Shown in pieces: positions 34,017-42,177 of a stretch of DNA of 64,000 nucleotides; the stretch's first letter is position 1, and each line of letters opens with the position of its first letter. The notes under the pieces were generated by a model that saw only the letters and a program-made list of their open reading frames with translations, was not told where the DNA came from and searched no databases. Where the stretch lies: NCBI GenBank assembly GCA_035489015.1, contig DATHKR010000074.1, positions 52,943 to 116,942 of the forward strand, read 5' to 3'. A program made the position numbers and the translations under genes. The DNA comes from DATFRY01 sp035489015. Its GTDB lineage: Bacteria; Myxococcota_A; Polyangia; Haliangiales; Haliangiaceae.

Positions 34017-35270
34017 GTGGCGAGGAGCGAGAAGGAGATCCTGCACGCGGCCGGCCGCGACGTCGTCATCACCAATCCGCGCAAGCTGTACTTCGCCGCG
34101 GCCGGTCACACCAAGCTGGACCTGGCCCGCTACTACCTGGCGGTGGCCGAGCACGCGCTGCGCGGCGCCGGCGGTCGCCCGATCGTCCTGCGCCGCTACG
34201 TCGACGGGGCCGACGGCGAGTTCTTCTTCCAGAAGCGCGCGCCGGACCGCCGGCCAGACTGGATCGAGACGATCGAGCTCCGCTTTCCGTCGGGGCGGAC
34301 CGCGAGCGAGGTGGTCGTCCGCGACGCGGCCCAGCTGCTGTGGATGGTCAACCTGGGCTGCATCGATCTCAACCCGCACCCGGTCCGGGCCGACGATCTC
34401 GATCACCCGGACGAGCTGCGCATGGATCTCGACCCGGGCCCGGCGGTTCCGTTCGAGCAGGTGCGCGAGGTGGCCCTCCTGGTCGGCGACGTCCTCCGCG
34501 ATCACGGCCTGCGCGGCTGGCCCAAGACGTCGGGCTCGCGCGGCATCCACGTCAACGCGCGGATCGATCGCCGGTGGGGGTTCGCCGAGGTGCGGCGCTC
34601 CGCGCTGGCCGTGGCCCGCGAGGTGGAGCGGCGGGCGCCGTCGCTGGCGACCAGCAGCTGGTGGAAGGAGGAGCGCGAGGGCGTCTTCATCGACTACAAC
34701 CAGAACGCCAAGGACCGCACGGTGGCGTCGGCCTACTCGGTGCGCGCCACCAGGGACGCGCGGGTGTCGATGCCGATCGAGTGGGACGAGGTCGGCACCT
34801 GCGACCCGGCCGCGTTCACGCTGGTCACGGTGCCGGCCCGGGTGGCCGAGCGCGGCGACGCGGCGGCCGGCATCGACGAGGCGGTCGGCTCGCTCGACTC
34901 GCTGCTGGCGCTCTCGGCCGAGCAGGAGGCGGCCGGGCAGGGCGACGCGCCGTGGCCGCCGCACTACCGCAAGCAGGGCGGCGAGCCGCCGCGGGTGACG
35001 CCGTCGCGCCGGCGCGCGCTCGCCCATCCGCTGGTGACGGTGGCCAAGGCGGCGAAGAAGGACGACGCGCTGGCCGGGCTCGAGCGGTGGAAGGCGCGCC
35101 ACCCGGAGGTCGCCGCGCTGCTGACGCCGTCGGACGTGCTGGTCGACTCCATGCGGGGGCGGTCGACCACCTGGACCCGGATCCGCGTCAACCTCCGCCA
35201 TGTGCCGGCCGACCAGCGCCCGGCCGAGCAGACGCCGGACCCCGACCACGATCCCTGGTCGCCGGGCTGA
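34017..35270 (+). CDS. LigD-type NHEJ polymerase/primase (AEP domain)
   Basis: 417 residues from a GTG (ARSEKEILHAAGRDVVITNP); an ATG 36 bases upstream is possible. The archaeo-eukaryotic primase domain of ligase D is complete: KLDLARYYLAVAEHAL, HPDELRMDLDPGPAVPFEQV (catalytic DxD), WPKTSGSRGIHVN, FIDYNQNAKDRTVASAYSVR. It fills gaps at double-strand breaks during non-homologous end joining. Here it is free-standing rather than fused to the ligase, which lies next door on the opposite strand. Ku is not in the window. The C-terminal 100 residues are a basic tail. Confidence 0.9.
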   Translation: MARSEKEILHAAGRDVVITNPRKLYFAAAGHTKLDLARYYLAVAEHALRGAGGRPIVLRRYVDGADGEFFFQKRAPDRRPDWIETIELRFPSGRTASEVVVRDAAQLLWMVNLGCIDLNPHPVRADDLDHPDELRMDLDPGPAVPFEQVREVALLVGDVLRDHGLRGWPKTSGSRGIHVNARIDRRWGFAEVRRSALAVAREVERRAPSLATSSWWKEEREGVFIDYNQNAKDRTVASAYSVRATRDARVSMPIEWDEVGTCDPAAFTLVTVPARVAERGDAAAGIDEAVGSLDSLLALSAEQEAAGQGDAPWPPHYRKQGGEPPRVTPSRRRALAHPLVTVAKAAKKDDALAGLERWKARHPEVAALLTPSDVLVDSMRGRSTTWTRIRVNLRHVPADQRPAEQTPDPDHDPWSPG

Positions 35271-35288
35271 TCCGGACCCGGCCCGCGC

Positions 35289-36371
35289 TCAGGGCTGGCT
35301 GCCGCGGTCGAAGATCTGCTGCAGCTCGTACGGCGGGGTGACCTCGAGCTGGTCGTAGCGGCAGTCGACCGGCTGGCGATCCGGGCGCCAGCGCAGGAAG
35401 TGAGCCGGGTGGCGGAAGCGACTGCCCTGCATGTGGTCGTAGGCGACCTCGCACACCCGCTCGAGCCGGACCGGCTCCCAGGACAGGTCCTTGCCGCGGT
35501 TCCAGCGGCTGGTCGCGCCCGGCCTGCGCTGATGCTCCTCCATCGCGCCGGCCCAGCCGCGCCACGGATGATCGTCGAGCGCGCCCTCGCGCAGCGGGGC
35601 CAGCTCCTCGGCCAGCTCGCGGCGGCGGGTCGCGGTGAAGGCGGCGGTCACCCCGACGTGGTGGAGGACGCCCTGATCGTCGTGGAGGCCGAGCAGGAGC
35701 GAGCCGACCAGCGTCCCGGGCCCGCTCTTGTGCCAGCGGAAGCCGGCCACCGCGCAGTCGGCGGTGCGGGCGTGCTTCACCTTGACCAGCGCGCGCTCGC
35801 CGGCCCGGTAGACGCCGTCCAGCCGCTTGGCGATGACGCCGTCGAGGCCGGCGCCCTCGAACCGGCGGAACCAGTCCTCGGCGGTCGCGCGGTCGGTGGT
35901 CGACGGCGTGACGTGGATGGGCGGACGCGCGCCGGCCATGGCGTGGGCGAGGCGAGCGCGGCGCTCGGCCAGCGGCTGGTCGCGGAGATCGTCGTCTCCC
36001 TCGCACAGGAGGTCCCACACCACCAGCGCGGCCGGCGTCTCCGACGCGAGCATCGCCACCCGCGACGCGGCCGGGTGGATGCGGAGCAGGAGCGCGTCGA
36101 AATCGAGCCCGCGCGGCCCGGCGATGACGATCTCACCGTCGACCGCGCAGCGCGCCGGCAGCTGCTCCAGCACCGGAGCGCCGAGCTCCGGGAAGTAGCG
36201 GTTCATCGGCTTCAGGTCGCGGCTCTGCAGCAGCCACTCGTCGCCGTCGCGGAATACCAGGGTGCGGAAGCCGTCCCACTTCGGCTCGTACAGCCAGCCT
36301 TCACCCGACGGCAGCGCCGAGGCCAGCTTGGCCAGCATCGGCGCGATCGGCGGAGCGAAGGGGAGCTTCAC
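35289..36371 (-). CDS. ATP-dependent DNA ligase (LigD-type ligase module)
   Basis: 360 residues, GTG start (MKLPFAPPIAPMLAKLA). Motif I is EPKWDGFRTLV with the adenylated Lys; AVDGEIVI (motif III), LDGVIAKRLDGVYRAG (IV) and ALVKVKHARTADCAV (V) follow, then an OB fold (VGSLLLGLHDDQGVLHHVG) and a C-terminal extension ending near PYELQQIFDRG. It seals nicks in end joining with the convergent polymerase; the two stops are 18 bases apart. The two-gene arrangement replaces the fused LigD of Mycobacterium and Pseudomonas. Confidence 0.92.
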   Translation of the reverse strand: MKLPFAPPIAPMLAKLASALPSGEGWLYEPKWDGFRTLVFRDGDEWLLQSRDLKPMNRYFPELGAPVLEQLPARCAVDGEIVIAGPRGLDFDALLLRIHPAASRVAMLASETPAALVVWDLLCEGDDDLRDQPLAERRARLAHAMAGARPPIHVTPSTTDRATAEDWFRRFEGAGLDGVIAKRLDGVYRAGERALVKVKHARTADCAVAGFRWHKSGPGTLVGSLLLGLHDDQGVLHHVGVTAAFTATRRRELAEELAPLREGALDDHPWRGWAGAMEEHQRRPGATSRWNRGKDLSWEPVRLERVCEVAYDHMQGSRFRHPAHFLRWRPDRQPVDCRYDQLEVTPPYELQQIFDRGSQP

Positions 36372-36374
36372 CCA

Positions 36375-36917
36375 TCACCCGCACGGCTCGGGCGGATCCG
36401 GCTCGCACCAGGTCGCGGTGAACTCGCCGCTGGTCCCGGCGTCCTCCTCGAACAGCGTCCAGGTGCCGACCGCGCCGGCGCCGTCCTCGAAGCTGTCGAA
36501 CTGGACCTCGCCGGTGTCGGCCGCCCGGCACGGCTGGCCGCCGCCGGGGCAGAACGCGCCGGCGCCCAGCGCCTCGCCCGGCGCGAACGAGAAGTTGGCG
36601 GGCGCCTCGATCTCTCGCGCCCAGATCTGGAGATCGACGCTGGGCAGCGACTCGTCCACCGCGCACGGATCGCCGTCCGCCAGCGAGCCGAGCAGGATCC
36701 GCACCGACGCCTCGTCGTTGGGGGCGCAGGAGGGACGGATGATCTGGACCCCGTAGTTGCTGTCGGCGGCGTCCACCAGGACGCTGGCGTCGGCCTGCGG
36801 CGCTGCGTCGGAGCCGCTCGGCGTGGCGTCAGTGAGCGATCCACCCGAATCGTCGTCGTCGCCGCCACAGCCGGACATTGCGAGGATCAGGGCCAAGCCA
36901 GGGAGTAGTTTCCGCAT
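36375..36917 (-). CDS. Asp-rich lipoprotein, unknown function
   Basis: 180 residues; GGGAGG before the ATG at 36917. Signal and lipobox LILAMSGCGGDDDD, then a Ser/Asp/Ala linker. The folded part has four Cys in PSCAPND, GDPCAVD, FCPGGGQPC and WCEPDPPEPCG, consistent with disulfides outside the cytoplasm. It reads like a small beta domain. Three bases separate its stop from the ligase start, but the products have no evident link. Confidence 0.72.
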   Translation of the reverse strand: MRKLLPGLALILAMSGCGGDDDDSGGSLTDATPSGSDAAPQADASVLVDAADSNYGVQIIRPSCAPNDEASVRILLGSLADGDPCAVDESLPSVDLQIWAREIEAPANFSFAPGEALGAGAFCPGGGQPCRAADTGEVQFDSFEDGAGAVGTWTLFEEDAGTSGEFTATWCEPDPPEPCG

Positions 36918-37004
36918 GGGTGCCTCCCGACTGCAAGACAAGGACCACGATCTCGGTCATCTACTTCCTGGCTGGCCTCCGGCAGGCGCGGGTCTGTACC
37001 CCGC

Positions 37005-37811
37005 TCAGCGGCGCGTCAAGCGGACCAGGAAGGCGGGGTGGTCAGTGGTGCCGTCCATGTCGATGACCTCGGTCGCGACGAAGTTGAAGCCGGCCGACGA
37101 GGCCATGATGTGCTGGACGCTGCCGTCGCCCTTGCGGAAGAAGCCGGACGGGACGCAGTCCTGCACGTTCTGCTCGAACGGGTTCCACCGGTTGTAGCGG
37201 AGGTTGAAGTCGCCGGCGACGACGGTGGCGCTGCCGCTGGTGTTCGCCGGCATGTTGCCGTTGAGGAGCTCCTTGCACTGCTTCATCGCGGTCGACCCGC
37301 TGGTCGACAGGTGCGTGACGCAGGCGGCGGTGCCGTCGCCGAAGCGGCTGCACATCCACACGCGCCGCTCGCTGCCGCTGTCCTGCGCCGCGTAGGTGTT
37401 GGACGCGGAGGTGGACAGGGTCGATCGATAGAGCATCCCGATGCCGTAGTCGTCGCCGTTGGTGCACTTCACGGTGTCGCCGTTCGGCCGGCGGGCCGGG
37501 GTGAACCAGCCGGCGTAGGCGGTCCCGCCCAGGCGGGGCAGGTCGGCGCGGCACACCTCGTTGAGCGAGACCACGTCCGGCTGCTCGCCCTGGATGACCG
37601 CGACCGCCTGGTCGATGACCGCGTCGCCGGTGAAGCAGCTCACCACGCCGCTGTGGCACAGGTTGAGCTGGAGGACTCGAAACTCGCCGGCCGCCGCGGC
37701 CGGGCGATGGCCGAGCAGGATCGGCAGGAGCATCGCCGCGCCGAGGACCGCCGCGGAGCACGGCCCGCGCCGTCGGTTCGGGTTGCGTGGAGCACGACTG
37801 GACCGGTTCAT
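37005..37811 (-). CDS. Secreted EEP-fold nuclease/phosphatase
   Basis: 268 residues. GGAGG precedes the ATG at 37811. A signal peptide (AAMLLPILLGHRPAAAA) is followed by FRVLQLNLCHSG (first strand with the metal-ligand Asn), PDVVSLNEVC (Glu ligand), VVAGDFNLRYNRW (GDxN) and DGTTDHPAFLVRL (catalytic SDH-like). Family roles are DNA, RNA or lipid phosphodiester hydrolysis. Extra Cys (NLCHSGVVSC, VWMCSRFG, ACVTHL) suggest disulfides. It is a complete cousin of the remnant at 10707-10979. Confidence 0.82.
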   Translation of the reverse strand: MNRSSRAPRNPNRRRGPCSAAVLGAAMLLPILLGHRPAAAAGEFRVLQLNLCHSGVVSCFTGDAVIDQAVAVIQGEQPDVVSLNEVCRADLPRLGGTAYAGWFTPARRPNGDTVKCTNGDDYGIGMLYRSTLSTSASNTYAAQDSGSERRVWMCSRFGDGTAACVTHLSTSGSTAMKQCKELLNGNMPANTSGSATVVAGDFNLRYNRWNPFEQNVQDCVPSGFFRKGDGSVQHIMASSAGFNFVATEVIDMDGTTDHPAFLVRLTRR

Positions 37812-37936
37812 CGCCACCTCCGCTCGTGAAGCTGCGACCCACTATCCGCGGCGCTTCGACCGCGTCAAGAACCGCGATGAGGTCCGGACCCGCTTGATGT
37901 GATGCCGATATGTGGTCGACGGCGGGGGACGCAGGG

Positions 37937-37963
37937 TTGACAGAACCGATGGCGGCGTATTAT
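37937..37963 (+). promoter_or_regulatory. Sigma70-type promoter of the arsR-like gene
   Basis: A perfect TTGACA (37937-37942) and TATTAT (37958-37963) with a 15-base spacer, slightly short of ideal, in front of the ArsR-type gene. Confidence 0.65.
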
Positions 37964-37965
37964 TG

Positions 37966-37977
37966 AACCTAAAGGTT
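37966..37977. promoter_or_regulatory. Probable ArsR operator AACCT-AA-AGGTT
   Basis: A perfect five-bp inverted repeat with a two-base spacer, directly after the -10 box and eleven bases before the ATG. This is the place and form expected for autorepression by an ArsR-type dimer. Confidence 0.6.
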
Positions 37978-37987
37978 AACTAAATTG

Positions 37988-38320
37988 ATGCAAGACACAA
38001 TGGATAGCGTGATTCAAGCGATCGCGGATCCGACCCGGAGGGCGATCATGGATCGCCTGGCGCTCGGTCCTGCGCGGGTGACGGACGTGGCCGCGCCGTT
38101 CGCGATGTCGCTGACCGCGGTGTCCAAGCACATCAAGGTGCTCGAGCGCGCCGGCCTGGTCAGGCGCGCGCGCAACGGGCGCGAGCACACGCTCGAGCTC
38201 GACGCCGCGCCGCTCGGCGAGCTGACCCGCTGGGCGTCGCGCTTCGAGCGCCTCTGGAACGAGCGCCTCGACCGCCTCGAGGCGTTCTTTGCCGTCAGGA
38301 AAAAAGAGGAGCCGAGATGA
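37988..38320 (+). CDS. ArsR-family transcriptional repressor
   Basis: 110 residues. The winged helix is typical: MDSVIQAIADPTRRAIMDRL, then SLTAVSKHIKVLERAGLVRR (recognition helix) and NGREHTLELDAAPL (wing). No metal-binding Cys pair is seen, which fits the subgroup that travels with an AHSA1/SRPBCC protein and often controls its own two-gene operon. Its stop overlaps the start of that partner (ATGA), but the partner is broken here. A TTG three bases upstream is an alternative start. Confidence 0.88.
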   Translation: MQDTMDSVIQAIADPTRRAIMDRLALGPARVTDVAAPFAMSLTAVSKHIKVLERAGLVRRARNGREHTLELDAAPLGELTRWASRFERLWNERLDRLEAFFAVRKKEEPR

Positions 38321-38591
38321 AGACCTGCGAGCTGACAGTCACCCGCGTGATCCCCGCCGCCCCCGAGGCGGTCTTCGACTTATCTACCCCCACTACGGCC
38401 GCTTCGTCCGGATCGAGCGGCCCGGCCTGGTCGAGCACACGTGGATGTCGGAAGGGACCAGGGGGCTCGAGTCGGTCGTGACCCTGCGCCAGACCAACGT
38501 CCCCGACGACGAGGAGGGCCGCAAGCACGAGGAGGGCTGGGGCTCGGCCCTGGCGGCGCTGGCCGAGCGGTTCCAGCGCGGGAAGCGCTGA
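38317..38591 (+). pseudogene. AHSA1/SRPBCC-domain gene with internal deletions
   Basis: The start ATG, coupled to the ArsR gene, encodes MKTCELTVTRVIPAAPEAVF, the classic N-terminus of SRPBCC proteins. The frame then shifts: the next recognisable part, YGRFVRIERPGLVEHTWMSE, lies in another frame with about 50 residues missing between. A second join, GLESVVTLRQTNVPDDEEGR, appears to drop about ten residues between two TL strands. The end, HEEGWGSALAALAERF, is intact. About 95 codons remain of an expected 150. Confidence 0.78.
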
Positions 38592-38594
38592 GGC

Positions 38595-39509
38595 TCAGCG
38601 GCGCCGGCGTCGGATCGCCAGGGCGAGCGCGCCGATCACAAGGATCGCGGCCGGGCTGCCCGGGCCGCCGCCGGCGGTGCAGCCGCCGCCGCCCTGCAGC
38701 TCGCGCTCGCCCGGCAGGTCGCCGCCGTCGCCGTCGTCGGCGCTGCCGTCGTCGGCGCTGTCGTCACCGCTGTCGTCGGCGCTGTCGTCACCGCCGTCGC
38801 CCGGATCGTCCGGGTCCGCCACCGCCTCGTCCGACTCCACGTCGGCCACCGACGGCAGGCCCGACCCGCCGTCGTGGCACGCGAAGTCGGCGTCGAGCCG
38901 GTCCCCGGAGGTCGACGACGCCACCCAGGCGCGGAACAACGACGACGGCTCGAGGCCGACCTGGACCAGGTCGTCCCACGGCACCGCCATGTCGACGAAC
39001 CAGTCGGGGTCGTCGTTGAACAGCGAGCCGGCGTCGACCGCGCGCTCGAACTGCTCGAACGGATAGACCGCGAGCGGCGGAAGGTCGGCCGGGTCGCGTG
39101 GGTCGTCCAGCCCGACGGTCTCGTCGTTGGCGAACAGCTTCACCTCGCCGTCGACCGCGTCGGCCAGGATCAGCGCCTCGTAGGTCTGCCGGTCGAGGTC
39201 GAGATCGAGCGCCATGCCCCAGGCGTCGGGCTGGAGATCGGCCCCCGCCACCGGATCGGCGTCGACCCGGATGCGCAGGTAGAAGAAGTCGTCGTCGGCC
39301 GCGCGCAGGCCGGCCGGCTCGTCGCCGTCGCCGACCAGGTCGCGCTCGCCGATCGCGCCCGGCTCGTCGCCGAGGCCATCGGTCATGACCTCCCCACGGC
39401 AGCGGAGCGGCTCCCAGTCCGGGTCGGGCGGAAACTCCTGGGCTGCCGCGCGGCCGGCGGCCAGGGCCGCGAGCGGCAGAGCGAGCGAAAACGCGAGCAC
39501 GGTCCTCAT
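38595..39509 (-). CDS. MYXO-CTERM-like surface protein with CBM9-like domain
   Basis: 304 residues. Signal peptide MRTVLAFSLALPLAALAAG, then a CBM9-like beta-sandwich (DDDFFYLRIRVDADPVAG, WGMALDLDLDRQTYEALIL, DWFVDMAVPWDDLVQVG). An Asp/Ser/Gly-rich stalk (15-bp repeats) leads to the tail GGGGCTAGGGPGSPAAILVI...RRRRR: a Gly-Cys-rich motif, one helix and an Arg cluster, which is the MYXO-CTERM sorting signal of Myxococcota. It should be processed and displayed on the cell surface. Four bases separate it from the upstream OmpA-type gene. Confidence 0.82.
   Translation of the reverse strand: MRTVLAFSLALPLAALAAGRAAAQEFPPDPDWEPLRCRGEVMTDGLGDEPGAIGERDLVGDGDEPAGLRAADDDFFYLRIRVDADPVAGADLQPDAWGMALDLDLDRQTYEALILADAVDGEVKLFANDETVGLDDPRDPADLPPLAVYPFEQFERAVDAGSLFNDDPDWFVDMAVPWDDLVQVGLEPSSLFRAWVASSTSGDRLDADFACHDGGSGLPSVADVESDEAVADPDDPGDGGDDSADDSGDDSADDGSADDGDGGDLPGERELQGGGGCTAGGGPGSPAAILVIGALALAIRRRRR
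38731..38791. repeat. 15-bp-period repeat encoding a DDSADDG stalk
   Basis: Two perfect 15-bp units (38731-38760), then diverged copies, in the MYXO-CTERM protein gene. They encode the acidic stalk between the domain and the sorting tail. Confidence 0.7.
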
Positions 39510-39513
39510 AGGC

Positions 39514-40983
39514 TCACTCCACGATGATGAACTCGACGCGGCGGTTCTTGGCCCGGCCGGCCGGCGAGCCGTTGGGCGCGGCCGGCCGGGTCTCGCCGTG
39601 GCCCACCGTCTCGAGCCGGTCGTCGTCGATCCCGCGCTTCTCCAGCTCGGACGCGACCCGCGCGGCCCGCTTCTCGCTCAGCTGCTGGTTGAACGCGGGG
39701 TCGCCGACGTTGTCGGTGTGGCCCTCGATCCGGACCCGCTTGACCTCGGGGCTGGCCCGTAGCGCCGCGGCCAGCTGGTCGAGCAGCGGGTCGCTGCGGG
39801 TCTCGATGTCGGCCGAGCCGAGCCGGAACAGCACCTTGCCGAACACCTGGATCGTCCCGTCGACGATCTTGACGTAGGTCTTCGACGGGCAACCGTCGCG
39901 ATCGCCGCCCGGCTCCTCCGGGATGTCGGGGCACTCGTCGGTCTCGTCGGGGACGCCGTCCTCGTCGTTGTCCAGCTCCGGGCAGCCGTCGTCGTCCTGG
40001 AACGCGTCCAGATCCTCGACGTCGGTCGGGCAGTCGTCGTCCTTGTCGAGGATGCCGTCCTGGTCGGTATCGAGGAAGCCGTGCCGCTCGGGCACCCGGT
40101 GGCGGAAGCGCAGCCCGACCACCCCGCGCAGGTCCGGATCGCCGATGCCGTCGGTCATGCCCAGCCCGACCCCGCCGTGCAGGTCCCACGAGTCGCCGAC
40201 TCGATAGATGAGCCCGGCCAGCGCCTCGAGCGGGAAGTCGGCGCCCTCGACGTCGGCGCCGACCTGCTTGCCGCCCGACAGCTCGGCCTGGAAGGACAGC
40301 GCGTCCGGCACGATCGCGTACGAGGCCATGGCGGCGAGGGTGATCTCGTCGGCGTAGGGCAGCCCGACCGGGTGCTGCGAGCGCCAGCGATAGCCGATCG
40401 ATCCGCCCAGCCCGAGCCGCTCGCCGTACAGCGCGGCGGTCAGGCGCGGCTCGACGGTGACGCCGCCGGCGCCGCGCAGCGCCTCGTCGTCGCCGGTCGG
40501 CAGCGTCACCGGAACGGCCACGCCGAAGAGGAAGTGGCGCGCGGCGTCGCCGGTGCGGACCAGGAGCGCCTTGGGCACCAGGCGGAGGTCGCCGACTCCG
40601 GTGTCGGCCGCCAGCATCGCGCCGCCCTGGGCGATCTCGTCGCCCTCGTAGACCACGCGCAGCGGCAGCGCCACGCCGAGCTCGGCCCAGCCGAACAGGC
40701 CGACCGAGCCCAGTAGATCGATCGACGCGGCGGTGTCGAGCGGGCGCGACAGCACCTCGCCGTCCTGGCGCTCGACGACCGGGTCGTCGGCCGCGCCGAA
40801 GAACAGCCCGAGCCCCCAGCCGAGGTGGAACGGCACCGTCGGGTGCTCGAACGAGAAGCTCGCCTCGGTGCCGACCGCGGGCGCGAAGCGCTCTCCATCC
40901 AGACCATCGGCGCGCGCCGATCGGACCGCGGATGCGAGAGCGCAGCATGCTGCCAGCGCTGGCAGCCAGTTCCCCCGACTCAT
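39514..40983 (-). CDS. OmpA-family protein with TSP type 3 repeats
   Basis: 489 residues. Signal (LPALAACCALASAVRSARA), an N-terminal beta-barrel-like half of about 270 residues, Ca-binding thrombospondin type 3 repeats (DTDQDGILDKDDDCP, DNDEDGVPDETDECP) and a C-terminal OmpA domain with VRIEGHTDNVGDPAFNQQLS and LSEKRAARVASELEKRG, ending KNRRVEFIIVE. OmpA domains bind peptidoglycan, so this links outer membrane to wall. It is co-oriented with and four bases from the MYXO-CTERM protein gene. Confidence 0.88.
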   Translation of the reverse strand: MSRGNWLPALAACCALASAVRSARADGLDGERFAPAVGTEASFSFEHPTVPFHLGWGLGLFFGAADDPVVERQDGEVLSRPLDTAASIDLLGSVGLFGWAELGVALPLRVVYEGDEIAQGGAMLAADTGVGDLRLVPKALLVRTGDAARHFLFGVAVPVTLPTGDDEALRGAGGVTVEPRLTAALYGERLGLGGSIGYRWRSQHPVGLPYADEITLAAMASYAIVPDALSFQAELSGGKQVGADVEGADFPLEALAGLIYRVGDSWDLHGGVGLGMTDGIGDPDLRGVVGLRFRHRVPERHGFLDTDQDGILDKDDDCPTDVEDLDAFQDDDGCPELDNDEDGVPDETDECPDIPEEPGGDRDGCPSKTYVKIVDGTIQVFGKVLFRLGSADIETRSDPLLDQLAAALRASPEVKRVRIEGHTDNVGDPAFNQQLSEKRAARVASELEKRGIDDDRLETVGHGETRPAAPNGSPAGRAKNRRVEFIIVE

Positions 40984-41083
40984 CGCGGATGATTAGGCCA
41001 CGAAACCGACCTCACTTCACCGGGCAGGGCGCACGGACTATTGCCGCCCCCGGCGGAGGTGTCACGGTTGAAGAGGCGAGCAA

Positions 41084-41503
41084 ATGGCGCGAACGGGACG
41101 AACCGAGACGAGCGCACGGCGAGGAGCCGTCTCGACCGGTCGCTGGAACGATCCACCGAGCCCGGACGGCGGGACGCGCATCCTCATCTGTCGCTACCGC
41201 CCGCGCGGCGTGCGCAAGGCCGACGAGACCTGGGACGAGTGGTGCAAGGAGCTCGGCCCCAGCGCCGCGCTCCACGCCGCCGTCTACGGCAAGGGCCAGG
41301 CGCCGATCGACTTCGGCGAGTACCGGCGGCGCTACCTCGAGGAGATGGCGGTCGATCCGGGCCGCTTTCACCTGCGCGCCCTGGCAGGCCGGATCGCCGC
41401 CGGCGAGGACGTCGCGCTGCTGTGCTCGTCGGCCTGCACGGCCGAGGCGCGCTGCCATCGATCGATCCTTCGCGACATCCTGAGCCGGTCTGACGGTCAC
41501 TGA
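41084..41503 (+). CDS. DUF488-family protein
   Basis: 139 residues from an ATG with GAGG about eleven bases upstream. The conserved core is CRYRPRGVRKADETWDEWCK followed by FGEYRRRYLEEM and VALLCSSACTAEARCHRSIL. This CxxxxxxxCHR-type C-terminal motif defines DUF488, small cytosolic proteins of uncertain role. The 30 residues before the core are low-complexity and the start could be later. No operon partner. Confidence 0.78.
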   Translation: MARTGRTETSARRGAVSTGRWNDPPSPDGGTRILICRYRPRGVRKADETWDEWCKELGPSAALHAAVYGKGQAPIDFGEYRRRYLEEMAVDPGRFHLRALAGRIAAGEDVALLCSSACTAEARCHRSILRDILSRSDGH

Positions 41504-41697
41504 ACGACACCCAGCGGTGAGGCCAGAAAACTGGCCACCTGGTCAGGGTCACGCCGCATCGCGTCGCTGAACGCGTCACCGCGTTGCGCGATGTAGTTGC
41601 CCGCGCACCGCGCCGCCAAATGCTCACCATTGCGTTTGCGCGGCCCAGCTGGCGAACATGGCGCTCCGCCCGGCCCTAACGTTGTGGAGGTCGCCCC

Positions 41698-42174
41698 ATG
41701 AAGAAGTTGATCCTTTCGCTGGTGGTGCTCGGAACCGTGGCTGCTGGAGCTCGCGCGGCGAGCGCGAGCTACTACGTCGAGTACTTCCGGGACAACCTGT
41801 TCGCCGGCCTCGCGTACCACCGGGTCGGATGCATGACCGACTGGACCACGATCCAGTCGAATCAGGACTACGACGGCTTCACCAACAACCGCTACTGCAA
41901 CGCCGGCGCGACCGCCGCGTCGGTGCCGAACGCGAGCTGGTACACGTACGAGTTCCTCGGTGACTCGTTCGCGGACGCGCAGAACCGGCTCAACAGCTGC
42001 GGCAACAACACCAACTCGAGCTACGGCACGCCCGACTACGCCGCGTCGTCGAACACGTGCGGCTACAACATCTTCACCAACTGCAACAGCGACTGCTGGA
42101 TCCGCTACTTCTCCACCTGCATGGGCCAGACGGTGGGGACGATCAGCCCCTGCTTCGGCTACCACTACCCGTAG
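41698..42174 (+). CDS. Cys-rich small secreted protein, no family recognised
   Basis: 158 residues with a clear signal peptide (MKKLILSLVVLGTVAAGARA, cleavage near ASA-SY). The mature 135 residues have eight Cys (GCMTD, RYCNAG, NSCGNN, NTCGYN, TNCNSDCW, STCMGQ, SPCFGY), enough for four disulfides, and are rich in Asn, Tyr, Ser and Thr with few Lys or Arg. Codon use is less GC3-extreme than its neighbours. No motif recognised; a secreted binding protein, inhibitor or toxin-like fold are possibilities. The next gene starts three bases after its stop, so they are likely cotranscribed. Confidence 0.75.
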   Translation: MKKLILSLVVLGTVAAGARAASASYYVEYFRDNLFAGLAYHRVGCMTDWTTIQSNQDYDGFTNNRYCNAGATAASVPNASWYTYEFLGDSFADAQNRLNSCGNNTNSSYGTPDYAASSNTCGYNIFTNCNSDCWIRYFSTCMGQTVGTISPCFGYHYP

Positions 42175-42177
42175 CGC

